Source: Actinocatenispora comari (GTDB lineage: Bacteria > Actinomycetota > Actinomycetes > Mycobacteriales > Micromonosporaceae). From it: a stretch of DNA of 55,478 nucleotides. A program made the position numbers and the translations under genes. This document shows positions 1 through 8,192 of this stretch, in pieces. The stretch's first letter is position 1. Each line of letters starts with the position of its first letter. The notes under the pieces were generated by a model that did not search any database, was not told the origin of the DNA, and was given only the letters and a program-made list of their open reading frames with translations. The stretch covers positions 1 through 55,478 of the forward strand of contig NZ_BOPO01000143.1 of the NCBI RefSeq assembly GCF_017312725.1. Direction: 5' to 3'.

Positions 1-119
1 CCGGCGCCGGGGCGCAGCAGCCCCCGGCGGGCGACCGGCACCAGCCGGAGGACACCCCGACCGGCGGTCGGCGCCCCGCGGAGGCCCGGTTCGGCCCGGT
101 GGGCGACACGTCCCGCTAG
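1..119 (+). CDS. C-terminal end of an unidentified protein (partial)
   Basis: An open frame enters from the left edge (first full codon at base 3) and ends at TAG 117-119. The visible tail is rich in Gly, Pro, Arg and Asp and ends GPVGDTSR. No domain is recognisable in 38 residues. It converges on the qcrB gene, whose stop lies at 197. A true gene end is plausible from the orientation and codon use, but the fragment is too short to be sure. Confidence 0.3.
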   Translation, partial: GAGAQQPPAGDRHQPEDTPTGGRRPAEARFGPVGDTSR

Positions 120-196
120 GCGCCGCCGCCACACCCCGGACCCAGGCACGGTCACGGACCGGGGCCGGCGGCTCGCCCAGGATCGCGGCGCCCGGG

Positions 197-1765
197 TCAG
201 TGCCGGGAGCCGGTGAGTTCGGCGGGCGCCGGTTCGTCCGGCGTCGACTGCACGGGGACGAAGAACCCCTTCACCGGCGGGTCGAGCACGCCGAGCCGGT
301 TCGGCTTCTTCGGCACCGCCCACCCCCGGTACGGCACGGGCTCGTCGCCGTCCGCCAGCGGCTGGTGCACCTCGACGAACGCTCCGTTGGACAGCCGCTT
401 GACGATGCCGGTCTCGACGCCGTGCGCAAGAACCTCCCGGTCGTGTTGTTGCAGTCCGAGGCAGATCCGGTGCGCGAGCAGGTAGGCCAGCGGCGGCAGG
501 ATCAGCAGCGCGATCCGGCCGGCCCAGGTCATCGCGTTCAGGCTGACGTGGAACTTGTCGGCGATCACGTCGTTGCCCGCGGACAGCGTCAGGACCAGCC
601 AGAACGTCACCGCCATCGCGCCCAGGCCGGTGCGCGCCGGTACGTCGCGGGGCCGCTGCAGCAGGTTGTGGTGGGCCCGGTCGCGGGTGAACCGTTGCTC
701 CAGGAACGGGTAGAGCAGCCCGCCGAGCAGCATCCCGACCAGCGGTGGAACCCCGGCGAAGAACACCGCGGGCACCGTGTACCCGTGGCCGAGCAGGGAG
801 AACCGCAGCTCCCAGGCGGGGAACAGGCGCACCGACCCGTCCAGGAACATCACGTACCAGTCGGGCTGCGAGGCGGACGACACCACGGCCGCCTGGTACG
901 GCCCGAACAGCCAGATCGGGTTGATCTGGATCAGCCCGCCGAACAGCGCCAGCACGCCGAACACGATCATGAAGAAGCCGCCGCCCTTGGCCGCGAAGCC
1001 CGGGAACATGCGGTGCCCGACCACGTTGTGCTCGGTGCGCCCCGGGCCGGGCCACTGGGTGTGCTTCTGCTTGACCAGGAGCGCCAGGTGCAGCGCGATC
1101 AGCCCGAGAATGATGCCGGGTACGACGAAGACGTGCAGGATGTAGAACCGTTCCAGGATCACCGTGCCCGGGAACTCGCCGCCGAACAGCGAGAACGAGA
1201 TCCAGCTGCCGACGACCGGGATCGACATGATGATCGCGTCCACGATGCGCAGGCCGGTGCCGGACAGCGCGTCGTCGGGCAGCGAGTAGCCGAGCAGCCC
1301 CTCGGTGAAGCCGAGCCAGAACAGCAGGAACCCGACCATCCAGTTCAGCTCACGCGGGCGCCGGAACGCGCCGGTGAAGAACGTGCGCAGCAGGTGCACG
1401 ACGATCGCGGCCATGAACAGCAACGCGGACCAGTGGTGGATCTGCCGCAGGATCAGCCCGCCACGCACGTCGAACGACAGGTCGAGCGACGACGCGTACG
1501 CGGCGGACATCCGCACGCCGCGCAACGGCAGGTACGAGCCGTGGTAGACGACCTCCGCGGACGACGGGGTGAAGAAGAACGCGAGGAAGGTGCCGGACAG
1601 CAGCAGGACGACGAACGAGTAGAGCGCGATCTCGCCCAGCATGAACGACCAGTGGTCCGGGAAGACCTTGTTGAACAGCGTGCGCAGCGGACCGGCGCCG
1701 GCCAGCCGCCGGTCCGCCCAGTCGGCGACGGTGGGGATCGCCGGACGGTGCCGATCTTCTACCAT
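197..1765 (-). CDS. qcrB: Cytochrome bc1 complex cytochrome b subunit (QcrB), orphan copy
   Basis: A 522-residue polytopic membrane protein of the actinobacterial QcrB family, the quinol-oxidising, haem-b-bearing subunit of the bc1 complex. Two histidine pairs suited to bind the two b haems are visible, in HHWSALLFMAAIVVH and HVFVVPGIILGLIALH. The quinol-site motif is PDWY (QPDWYVMFLDG). It is a little shorter than the usual roughly 545 residues of main-operon QcrB. No qcrA, qcrC or ctaE is beside it: the left neighbour is an unrelated gene end and the right neighbour is cbs, divergently transcribed. It therefore looks like a second, separately regulated copy. ATG 1765 is preceded by TAACTT plus six bases, so the mRNA is probably leaderless. 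A palindrome covers this start. Confidence 0.9.
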   Translation of the reverse strand: MVEDRHRPAIPTVADWADRRLAGAGPLRTLFNKVFPDHWSFMLGEIALYSFVVLLLSGTFLAFFFTPSSAEVVYHGSYLPLRGVRMSAAYASSLDLSFDVRGGLILRQIHHWSALLFMAAIVVHLLRTFFTGAFRRPRELNWMVGFLLFWLGFTEGLLGYSLPDDALSGTGLRIVDAIIMSIPVVGSWISFSLFGGEFPGTVILERFYILHVFVVPGIILGLIALHLALLVKQKHTQWPGPGRTEHNVVGHRMFPGFAAKGGGFFMIVFGVLALFGGLIQINPIWLFGPYQAAVVSSASQPDWYVMFLDGSVRLFPAWELRFSLLGHGYTVPAVFFAGVPPLVGMLLGGLLYPFLEQRFTRDRAHHNLLQRPRDVPARTGLGAMAVTFWLVLTLSAGNDVIADKFHVSLNAMTWAGRIALLILPPLAYLLAHRICLGLQQHDREVLAHGVETGIVKRLSNGAFVEVHQPLADGDEPVPYRGWAVPKKPNRLGVLDPPVKGFFVPVQSTPDEPAPAELTGSRH

Positions 1766-1795
1766 GGGTAGAAGTTACTACGAAATGTAGAAGAT
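1754..1795 (-). promoter_or_regulatory. Palindromic operator and leaderless promoter of qcrB
   Basis: CTTCTACC-ATG-GGTAGAAG (1756-1774) is a perfect 8-bp inverted repeat whose spacer overlaps the start codon. A second copy of GTAGAAG lies at 1787-1793, so ATCTTCTAC at 1754-1762 also pairs with GTAGAAGAT at 1787-1795. Between them TACTACGAAATGTAG (CTAC-N5-GTAG) adds another dyad. On the minus strand the -10 box TAACTT is at 1772-1777, inside this cluster. A repressor bound here would cover the -10 box, transcription start and start codon. The CTAC/GTAG half-sites resemble BlaI/CopY-family operators, but that assignment is inference. Confidence 0.6.
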
Positions 1796-1898
1796 GGGAA
1801 CACCCGCCGGCAGCCGCCGGAATCGAGCCATCGTTAAGCTCGACAGACATCACCGGCGGTGGCCGGGTCTCCCGGCGCGAACGAAGGAGCACAACGGC

Positions 1899-3272
1899 GT
1901 GCGTTACCACGACTCTGTCGTCGACCTGATCGGCGACACTCCGCTGGTCCGGCTGCGCAACGTGATCGGCGAGCGCACCCGGGCCACCGTGCTCGCCAAG
2001 GTCGAGTACTTCAACCCCGGCGGCAGCGTCAAGGACCGCATCGCGGTCCGCATGATCGACGCCGCGGAGGCGTCCGGCGAGCTCAAGCCCGGCGGTACCA
2101 TCGTCGAGCCGACCAGCGGAAACACCGGGGTGGGGCTGGCCATCGTCGCGCAGCAGCGCGGGTACGACTGCGTGTTCGTCTGCCCCGACAAGGTCAGCGA
2201 GGACAAGATCAACGTCCTCCGGGCGTACGGGGCGCGGGTCGAGGTCTGCCCGACCGCGGTGGCGCCGGAGGACCCGCGGTCCTACTACAACGTCTCCGAC
2301 CGGCTGGTGCGCGAGATCCCCAACGCCTGGAAGCCCGACCAGTACTCCAACCCGAACAACCCGCGGTCGCACTACGAGACCACCGGGCCGGAGCTGTGGG
2401 ACCAGACCGAGGGCCGGATCACCCACTTCGTCGCCGGCATCGGCACCGGCGGCACCATCTCCGGTACCGGCCGGTACCTCAAGGAGATCTCGAACGGCGC
2501 GGTGCGCATCGTTGGCGCCGACCCGGAGGGCTCCGTCTACTCCGGCGGCACCGGCCGGCCGTACCTGGTCGAGGGGGTCGGCGAGGACTTCTGGCCGGAC
2601 GCGTACGACCGGAGCGTGTGCGACGAGATCGTGCCGGTCTCCGACTCCGACTCGTTCGAGATGACCCGCCGGCTGGCCCGCGAGGAGGGGTTGCTCGTCG
2701 GCGGCTCCTGCGGCATGGCCGCCGCCGCGGCGGTCCGGGTGGCCGAGACGGCCGGGCCGGACGACATCGTGGTGGTGCTGCTGCCCGACGGCGGCCGCGG
2801 CTACCTGTCGAAGATCTTCAACGACGGCTGGATGGCCCGCTACGGCTTCCTCGCCACCGGCGGTGAGACCGCCACCGTCGGCGACGCGCTCGCCGGCAAG
2901 CGCGGCTCCCTGCCCGAGCTGGTGCACGTGCACCCCACCGAGACGCTGCGCGACGCCATCGACATCCTCCGCGAGTACGGGGTGAGCCAGATGCCGGTGG
3001 TCAAGGCGGAACCGCCGGTCGTCACCGCCGAGGTCGTCGGCTCGGTCAAGGAACGCGACCTGCTCGACGCGGTCTTCACCGGCAAGGCACACCTGCACGA
3101 CCCGATCGAGGGGCACATGTCCGCGGCGCTGCCGATGATCGGTGCCGGCCAGCCGGTCGGCGAGGCGATCGCGCTGCTGGAGCACGAGGACGCCGCGCTG
3201 GTGCTCGTCGACGGCAAGCCCAAGGGCGTGCTCACCCGGCAGGACCTGCTCGCCTACCTGTCCACCGCCTGA
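1899..3272 (+). CDS. cbs: Cystathionine beta-synthase
   Basis: A 457-residue PLP enzyme that condenses serine and homocysteine to cystathionine, the first step of reverse transsulfuration. The catalytic domain occupies about residues 1-320: the PLP lysine is K45 in NPGGSVKDR, the substrate loop is TSGNTG, and the phosphate loop is GTGGTISG. A tandem CBS-domain pair follows at about 335-455. This length and order match actinobacterial Cbs. I chose GTG 1899 because AAGGAG at 1884-1889 lies nine bases upstream and the product then begins RYHDSVVDLIGDTPLVRL, as in the family; in-frame sequence further upstream is not family-like. The downstream kinase gene starts on the stop codon (TGATG). metB nearby supplies the partner enzyme. 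Confidence 0.93.
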   Translation: MRYHDSVVDLIGDTPLVRLRNVIGERTRATVLAKVEYFNPGGSVKDRIAVRMIDAAEASGELKPGGTIVEPTSGNTGVGLAIVAQQRGYDCVFVCPDKVSEDKINVLRAYGARVEVCPTAVAPEDPRSYYNVSDRLVREIPNAWKPDQYSNPNNPRSHYETTGPELWDQTEGRITHFVAGIGTGGTISGTGRYLKEISNGAVRIVGADPEGSVYSGGTGRPYLVEGVGEDFWPDAYDRSVCDEIVPVSDSDSFEMTRRLAREEGLLVGGSCGMAAAAAVRVAETAGPDDIVVVLLPDGGRGYLSKIFNDGWMARYGFLATGGETATVGDALAGKRGSLPELVHVHPTETLRDAIDILREYGVSQMPVVKAEPPVVTAEVVGSVKERDLLDAVFTGKAHLHDPIEGHMSAALPMIGAGQPVGEAIALLEHEDAALVLVDGKPKGVLTRQDLLAYLSTA

Positions 3273-4414
3273 TGCCGGCCGGCGCCTCCGGCGAGGCCGA
3301 CGCCACCGCGGCTGCCGGTACCGCCGGAGCCGCCGCGCCGCTTGCCGGCCAAGGTGAATCCACCGCGGCCGAGTCGCTCGGCGGCCAGGGCGGGTCCACC
3401 GCGGCCGAGCCGTTCGGCGGGGAGGGCGGGTCCACCGCGGCCGGGCCGCTCGGCGGCCGGTCCGGCCGCACCGTCGCCGAACCCTTCGTGGACCGGGTCG
3501 GCTTCGGCGCTGCCGAGCTGGCCGCCGTGGGCGACCGGCTCGGTGCGCCGATCGTCGCGGTGCGCCCGCTGACCGGCGGGTACCGCAACCGCAACGTGGC
3601 GGCGCGCACCGCATCCGGCCACCGGTACGTGCTGCGCCGGTACCTCGATCCGGCCGCCTGCGCGGTCGAGTCGGCGCTCGCCGTGCGGCTCGCCGACAGC
3701 GCGGTACCGGTGCCCCGGCCGGTGTTCGCCGACCCGGCCGGCGCGCTGCTCGGCGACCCGCTGCTGGTCTCCGCGTTCGCCGCCGGCACCCCCGGCGACC
3801 GCGTCATCGGGTACGGCACGGCGCAGGACGCGGCCGGCATCGGCGCGGCGATGGGCGAGACGCTCGCCGCGATCGGGTCGGTACGGTTCACCGCACCCGG
3901 CTTCCTCGGCCCGGACCTGACCGTCACCGGTGGGCCGGTGGCGACCGGCCTGGCCGAGTTCGTCGCCGGCCAGCTGCCGGACAGCAACGCCGCGGCCGCG
4001 TTCACCCCGGCCGAACTCGACGCGCTGCGGGCGCTGGCCGAACGGTCCGCGCCGCTGGTCGAGACGGTCCGCGCCGAGGCGCGGCTGGTGCACTGCGACT
4101 ACAACCCGAAGAACGTCCTGGCCGTGCGCGACGGCGGCGGCTGGCGGATCGGCGCGGTACTGGACTGGGAGTTCGCGCTGTCCGGTTCGCCGATGTTCGA
4201 CCTCGGCAACGCGCTGCGGTTCGCCGCCGACCGGCCCGCCGGCTACGCCGACCGGTTCGTCGCGGCGTTCCGGGACGCCGGCGGGCTGCTGCCGGCCGAC
4301 TGGCGGGCGGTGGCCGAAGCGGTCGACCTGTTCGCGCTGGTGCAGTTCCTCAGCCGGCCGACCGATCATCGCTACTTCGCGAAGTCGGTGGCGTTGCTGC
4401 GTCGACGGTTGTGA
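3272..4414 (+). CDS. APH/choline-kinase-like phosphotransferase
   Basis: A 380-residue protein of the aminoglycoside-phosphotransferase fold. The catalytic loop is HCDYNPKN (H274, D276, N281) and the metal-binding motif is LDWEF near residue 299. The substrate is unknown. Residues 1-73 are a low-complexity tail containing four 12-residue repeats, and the kinase fold starts near residue 75. ATG 3272 overlaps the cbs stop as TGATG, which suggests translational coupling. A GTG at 3488 could be an alternative start that would leave the repeat untranslated. The 3' end overlaps the convergent GNAT gene by 65 bases. Antibiotic resistance should not be assumed, because many APH-fold proteins act on small metabolites. 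Confidence 0.75.
   Translation: MPAGASGEADATAAAGTAGAAAPLAGQGESTAAESLGGQGGSTAAEPFGGEGGSTAAGPLGGRSGRTVAEPFVDRVGFGAAELAAVGDRLGAPIVAVRPLTGGYRNRNVAARTASGHRYVLRRYLDPAACAVESALAVRLADSAVPVPRPVFADPAGALLGDPLLVSAFAAGTPGDRVIGYGTAQDAAGIGAAMGETLAAIGSVRFTAPGFLGPDLTVTGGPVATGLAEFVAGQLPDSNAAAAFTPAELDALRALAERSAPLVETVRAEARLVHCDYNPKNVLAVRDGGGWRIGAVLDWEFALSGSPMFDLGNALRFAADRPAGYADRFVAAFRDAGGLLPADWRAVAEAVDLFALVQFLSRPTDHRYFAKSVALLRRRL
3347..3490 (+). repeat. Four tandem 36-bp repeats inside the kinase reading frame
   Basis: Four units encode GQGESTAAESLG, GQGGSTAAEPFG, GEGGSTAAGPLG and the diverged GRSGRTVAEPFV. The unit length is a multiple of three, so the frame is kept. The first three units are close to identical in DNA. 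Confidence 0.85.
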
Positions 4415-4919
4415 CCGGGTCCTCGTTGCCGGCGGCGACCGTGTCTTCCGCCAGCTCCAGCTGGTAGCCGATCTCGGTCGGGTACGGCGGGAAGCCCGCG
4501 GTGCCGGTGCGGCCGTCGATCCGCCACCCGTGCCGCTCGTACAGCGAGCGCGCGTTCCGGTTGTCCGCCAGCACCCACAGCCGGGCGGTCCGGTGCCCGT
4601 CCGCGCGGGCGCCGTCCACCGCGGCGGCGAGCAGGCGCGCGCCGTACCCGCGGCGCCAGTACGCGGGATCGACGTAGAGCCGGGAGATCAGGTCGGCCTG
4701 CCGGGTGACGAAGCCGACCGCGGTCGAGCCGTCCCCGACACCGACGAGCACCTGGCAGGCCGGGTCGGTCAGCATCGCCCACGACTCGGCCAGCACCTGC
4801 TGGTCGGGGAACGGGTACTGCTCGGCCGGGAAGATGTGGCCATAGGCGGCGAGCGAGGCCGCCCGCTGGATCGCCAGCAGCCGCTGAGTGTCCTCCGGTA
4901 CTCCCGCGCGCAACCACAT
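4350..4919 (-). CDS. GNAT-family N-acetyltransferase
   Basis: A 189-residue GNAT acetyltransferase. The acetyl-CoA-binding motif A is visible as LYVDPAYWRRGYGARLL, and the C-terminal motif is DNRNARSLYERHGW. The N-terminal MWLRAGVPEDTQRLLAIQRAA matches the first strand and helix of the fold. The substrate cannot be told. The last 22 codons overlap the end of the convergent kinase gene. ATG 4919 follows TACGCT (4926-4931 on the minus strand) by six bases with no Shine-Dalgarno sequence, so a leaderless transcript is likely. Confidence 0.82.
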   Translation of the reverse strand: MWLRAGVPEDTQRLLAIQRAASLAAYGHIFPAEQYPFPDQQVLAESWAMLTDPACQVLVGVGDGSTAVGFVTRQADLISRLYVDPAYWRRGYGARLLAAAVDGARADGHRTARLWVLADNRNARSLYERHGWRIDGRTGTAGFPPYPTEIGYQLELAEDTVAAGNEDPVTTVDAATPPTSRSSDDRSAG

Positions 4920-4974
4920 GCCGCGAGCGTACTGCCCGGGCCCGGCCCGGCCGCCGGGTGGACCGCGCGGACAG

Positions 4975-5017
4975 ACGACGGCGGGCCGACCCCGAATCCG
5001 GGTCGACCCGCCGTCGT
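4975..5017 (-). terminator. Hairpin terminator after the calcium-binding-repeat gene
   Basis: ACGACGGCGGGCCGACCCCG and CGGGTCGACCCGCCGTCGT form a long stem with minor mismatches around AATC, 11 bases beyond the stop at 5028. There is no T-run, as is common in high-G+C actinomycetes. Confidence 0.7.
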
Positions 5018-5027
5018 CGAGCGGTGC

Positions 5028-5384
5028 TCAGGTGTTCATGTACGGGTTGTTCGGGTCCGAGTAGTCGGCCTCGTGGTACTGCCCGTCCGAGCCCAGCGCG
5101 ACCGCCTGGTCGTAGCTGCCGTCGCCGTTGGTGTCCTCGGCGGCGTAGGTCAGGTTGCCGCTGCTGTCGTACGTGCCGGTCACGTCGGCGGTGCCGTCAC
5201 CGTTGGTGTCCGCCTCGACGGCGTCGATGCTGCCGTCGCTGCCCTCGTCGACGCCCTGGTAGTCGGCGGTGCCGTCACCGTTGGTGTCGATCAGGTACTC
5301 GGTGTCGCTGCCGTCGTGCTGCACGTCGATCGTGTCGTCGACGCCGTCGCCGTTGACGTCGGCCTCGTAGGTCTCGTCGCTCAT
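5028..5384 (-). CDS. Small acidic protein with repeated DxNGDG calcium-binding loops
   Basis: A 118-residue, strongly acidic protein built almost entirely of short repeats. Four loops fit the EF-hand/dockerin pattern DxNxDGxxD: DVNGDGVDD, DTNGDGTAD twice, and DTNGDGSYD. Between them lie DGSD- and Tyr-rich strands. The start at ATG 5384 (MSDETYEADV) has GAGGGAG just upstream on the minus strand; an in-frame extension upstream is Arg/Pro-rich and implausible. There is no signal peptide or membrane segment, so it is either cytosolic or exported by another route. The spaced loops suggest calcium binding, which is inferred from the motifs only. It appears monocistronic, with a hairpin after it. 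Confidence 0.75.
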   Translation of the reverse strand: MSDETYEADVNGDGVDDTIDVQHDGSDTEYLIDTNGDGTADYQGVDEGSDGSIDAVEADTNGDGTADVTGTYDSSGNLTYAAEDTNGDGSYDQAVALGSDGQYHEADYSDPNNPYMNT

Positions 5385-5545
5385 CGCGCTGCTCCCTCGT
5401 GTATCTACCTGCGTGTCCGGCGCGTTGCCCGCTCTCCGGTGCGTCGAACACGAAGGTACAGGTGGCTCGCGAACCGGCTCATCCCGTCTTCGTGCCACGC
5501 CGGCATCGGCCACCGGCGACCACGAACCGTTGCCCCTGCACGCAC

Positions 5546-5577
5546 CGACGGGAGCCGCCGGCAGGCGACTCCCGTCG
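5546..5577 (-). terminator. Hairpin terminator after msrA
   Basis: CGACGGGAG...CTCCCGTCG, with an inner CGCC-GGCA-GGCG, forms a 14-position stem with one mismatch. It lies 44 bases beyond the msrA stop. Confidence 0.65.
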
Positions 5578-5620
5578 TACTCGACCGCTGGCCCGGCTCA
5601 CCCGGGGCGGCCACGGTGGG

Positions 5621-6283
5621 TCAGGAACCGGTACGGGCCACCCCGATCGGGCAGCTCAGCCCGTTCGGGCCGTGATTGCAGTAGCCGTACGGGTTCTTCG
5701 CGTCGGACAGGTACTGCTGGTGGTAGTCCTCGGCGTAGTAGAAGTCGGTCAGCGGCGCGATCTCGGTGGTGATCGCGCCCAGCCCGGCCCCGGTCACCGC
5801 GGGCTGGAACGCCTGCTTGGTGCGCTCCGCCGCGGCCGCCTGCTCGGCGTCGGTGGTCAGCACGATCGACCGGTACTGGGTGCCGCGGTCGTTGCCCTGC
5901 CGCATGCCCTGCGTCGGGTCGTGGTTCTCCCAGAACGTCTTCAGCAGCTGCTCGTACGAGACCTTCGCCGGGTCGTACACCACCTGGACCACCTCGGCGT
6001 GTCCGGTGCCGCCCGAGCAGACCTCCTCGTACGTCGGGTTCGGGGTGCTGCCGCCGGCGTAGCCGGCCGCGGTCGAGTACACGCCGGGCAGCTGCCAGAA
6101 GATCCGCTCGGCGCCCCAGAAGCAACCCATCCCGAACACGGCGACCCGGTAGCCCTCGGGCCAGGGGCCGCGCAGCGGGGCGTCCAGCACGGTGTGCCGG
6201 TCGGCGACCGGCATCGCCTCCGGTCGGCCCGGCAGCAACTGGTCGGCGGTCGGCATCCTGGTCGAGTGGCCGAACAGGTTCAC
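5621..6283 (-). CDS. msrA: Peptide-methionine (S)-S-oxide reductase MsrA
   Basis: A 220-residue enzyme that reduces methionine-S-sulfoxide in proteins. The catalytic cysteine is C54 in [10 protein letters not shown], and the C-terminal [18 protein letters not shown] carries candidate resolving cysteines for thioredoxin recycling. The N-terminus [20 protein letters not shown] is typical of actinobacterial MsrA. GTG 6283 was chosen because GAGGAGGGA sits just upstream on the minus strand. Together with Cbs/MetB and Mca it belongs to the sulfur and thiol stress functions of the region, but it is transcribed separately. Confidence 0.93.
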   Translation of the reverse strand: MNLFGHSTRMPTADQLLPGRPEAMPVADRHTVLDAPLRGPWPEGYRVAVFGMGCFWGAERIFWQLPGVYSTAAGYAGGSTPNPTYEEVCSGGTGHAEVVQVVYDPAKVSYEQLLKTFWENHDPTQGMRQGNDRGTQYRSIVLTTDAEQAAAAERTKQAFQPAVTGAGLGAITTEIAPLTDFYYAEDYHQQYLSDAKNPYGYCNHGPNGLSCPIGVARTGS

Positions 6284-6379
6284 GTCGTCCCTCCTCGCTG
6301 GTGACTCACCAGCCAACGTGCTGGTGATTCATCAGGGGAAACGGCATCGGCGGGCCCGCTGTTCCCGCGGGGACGGGCG

Positions 6380-6790
6380 CTACAGCGCGGCCCGGATCCG
6401 GGCGGCGAAGTCGGCCGCTTCGGCCTCGTCCGCGTACTTCGTCCGCGGCCAGAAGAACCCGCGCAGCCCGTCCTTGCGGTTGCGCGGCACCACGTGCACG
6501 TGCAGGTGCGGCACGCTCTGGCTGACCGTGTTGTTGAGCGCGACGAAGCTGCCGGCCGCCGCCAGCCCGGTCTGCACCGCGCCGGCGATCCGCTGTACCA
6601 CGCCGAAGAAGGCACCGAGGTCGTCGGCCGGCATATCGGTCAACGTCGCCCGGTGCACCCGCGGTACGACCAGGGTGTGGCCCTTGAACACCGGCCGCGC
6701 GTCCAGGAACGCCACCGCGGTCGGCTCGTCGAGCACCACCTGAGCCGGCACCTCGCCGGCCACGATCGCACAGAACAGACAGTCCGCCAC
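6380..6790 (-). CDS. HIT-family nucleotide-binding protein
   Basis: A 136-residue histidine-triad protein. The triad is HLHVHVVPR, and the N-terminal DCLFCAIVAGEVPA carries the CxxC pair often seen in zinc-binding HINT-type members. Such proteins hydrolyse nucleoside phosphoramidates or AMP-lysine; the exact substrate is unknown. GTG 6790 lies six bases after TACGCT (6797-6802, minus strand) and gives the usual family N-terminus. GTG 6796 is an alternative. It is divergent from metB and shares a short promoter region with it. Confidence 0.88.
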   Translation of the reverse strand: MADCLFCAIVAGEVPAQVVLDEPTAVAFLDARPVFKGHTLVVPRVHRATLTDMPADDLGAFFGVVQRIAGAVQTGLAAAGSFVALNNTVSQSVPHLHVHVVPRNRKDGLRGFFWPRTKYADEAEAADFAARIRAAL

Positions 6791-6845
6791 GGCCACAGCG
6801 TACGGGTCGGCCCGTGAACGCCACGCCAACCGTTAGGCTCGGCCA
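6791..6845. promoter_or_regulatory. Divergent leaderless promoters of the HIT gene and metB
   Basis: On the minus strand TACGCT (6797-6802) is six bases from GTG 6790. On the plus strand TAGGCT (6834-6839) is six bases from ATG 6846. Neither gene has a Shine-Dalgarno sequence. No convincing -35 box is visible. Confidence 0.6.
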
Positions 6846-7985
6846 ATGAACCAGAGCTTCGAGACTCTTGCCATCCATGCCGGGCAGGAGCCGGATCCCC
6901 GCACCGGCGCGGTGATCCCACCCATCTACGCCACGTCCACCTACGCGCAGGACGGGGTCGGCGGCACCCGGGAAGGCTACGAGTACTCCCGGACGAAGAA
7001 CCCGACCCGGGCCGCGCTGGAGGAGTGCCTCGCCGCGCTGGAGGGCGGCCGGCGCGGCTTCGCGTTCGCCTCCGGGATGGCCGCCGAGGACACCCTGCTG
7101 CGCACCCTGTGCCAACCGGGCGATCACGTGGTGATCCCGGACGACGCGTACGGCGGGACGTTCCGGCTGTTCAGCAAGGTCGCCGCGCGCTGGGGCCTGT
7201 CCTGGACCGCGGCCAGACTGTCCGATGTGGACAGCGTGCGGGCGGCGATGACCGACGCAACCAAGCTGGTCTGGTGCGAGACGCCGACCAACCCGCTGCT
7301 GTCGATCGCCGACATCACCGCGCTCGCCGGGCTGACCCACGAGCACGGCGCCAAGCTGGTGGTGGACAACACGTTCGCCTCGCCGTACCTGCAGCGGCCG
7401 CTGCTGCTCGGTGCCGACGTGGTGGTGCACTCCACCACCAAGTACCTCGGCGGGCACTCCGACGTGGTCGGCGGCGCGCTGGTCGTCGACGACGACGAGA
7501 CCGCCGAGCAGATCGCGTTCCACTCCAACTCGATGGGCGCGGTCGCCGGCCCGTTCGACGCCTGGCTGACCCTGCGCGGTGCCAAGACCCTCGCGGTACG
7601 GATGGACCGGCACTGCGACAACGCCGAGCGCATCGCCGCGTTCCTGGCCAACCACGACGCCGTCGCCTCGGTGCTGTACCCGGGGCTGGAGACGCACCCC
7701 GGGCACGAGACCGCGGCGAAGCAGATGCGCCGGTACGGCGGGATGGTCAGCTTCCGGCTCGCCGCCGGCGCCGACGCGGCGGTCCGGGTGTGCGACCGGG
7801 CGAGGCTGTTCACCCTGGCCGAGTCGCTCGGCGGGGTCGAGTCGCTGATCGAGCACCCCGGCCGGATGACGCACGCCAGCGCCGCCGGCTCGCCGCTGGA
7901 GGTGCCGAACGACCTGGTCCGGCTGTCCGTCGGGATCGAGAACGTCGACGACCTGCTCGCCGACCTGAGCCAGGCGCTCGCCTGA
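6846..7985 (+). CDS. metB: Cystathionine gamma-synthase/gamma-lyase (Cys/Met metabolism PLP enzyme)
   Basis: A 379-residue PLP enzyme of the Cys/Met family. The PLP lysine is K199 in VVHSTTKYLGGHSD, the cofactor aspartate lies in VVDNTFASPYLQ, and YSRTKNPTR and the C-terminal LAESLGGVESLIEHP are family signatures. It covers the whole family length. Sequence alone does not separate synthase (O-succinylhomoserine plus Cys) from lyase (cystathionine to Cys) activity. With cbs close by, a reverse-transsulfuration lyase role is reasonable. The mRNA is probably leaderless, with TAGGCT six bases before ATG. Two strong hairpins follow the stop. Confidence 0.92.
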   Translation: MNQSFETLAIHAGQEPDPRTGAVIPPIYATSTYAQDGVGGTREGYEYSRTKNPTRAALEECLAALEGGRRGFAFASGMAAEDTLLRTLCQPGDHVVIPDDAYGGTFRLFSKVAARWGLSWTAARLSDVDSVRAAMTDATKLVWCETPTNPLLSIADITALAGLTHEHGAKLVVDNTFASPYLQRPLLLGADVVVHSTTKYLGGHSDVVGGALVVDDDETAEQIAFHSNSMGAVAGPFDAWLTLRGAKTLAVRMDRHCDNAERIAAFLANHDAVASVLYPGLETHPGHETAAKQMRRYGGMVSFRLAAGADAAVRVCDRARLFTLAESLGGVESLIEHPGRMTHASAAGSPLEVPNDLVRLSVGIENVDDLLADLSQALA

Positions 7986-7998
7986 GGCTCCCGTCGCG

Positions 7999-8032
7999 GT
8001 GCGGACGGTCCGGCCCACCGGACCGTCCGCAC
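7999..8032 (+). terminator. metB terminator hairpin 1
   Basis: GTGCGGACGGTCCG and CGGACCGTCCGCAC form a perfect 14-bp stem with a six-base loop, starting 14 bases after the metB stop. Part of the 3' arm is repeated at 8052-8062. Confidence 0.8.
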
Positions 8033-8099
8033 TGCACCGGTTCGGCCCGCGGGACCGTCCGCGCCGCGCCGGTTCGGCCCGCGCGCCCGCCGACCCGTC

Positions 8100-8128
8100 C
8101 GGGTTCGCTTGTGCGCCAAGCGAACCCG
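8100..8128 (+). terminator. metB terminator hairpin 2
   Basis: CGGGTTCGCTTG and CAAGCGAACCCG form a perfect 12-bp stem with a five-base loop, upstream of the next gene's promoter. It probably backs up the first hairpin. Confidence 0.7.
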
Positions 8129-8192
8129 CGGTGCCGACCACGATCTGGAATCGGGGTCGGGGCCGCGCCGCCGGCGCCGGTAGGGTTCCACT

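Noticed and set aside
3272-4414. Aminoglycoside resistance gene
   Set aside because: The APH fold is shared by many metabolite kinases, and nothing in sequence or context points to an antibiotic substrate.
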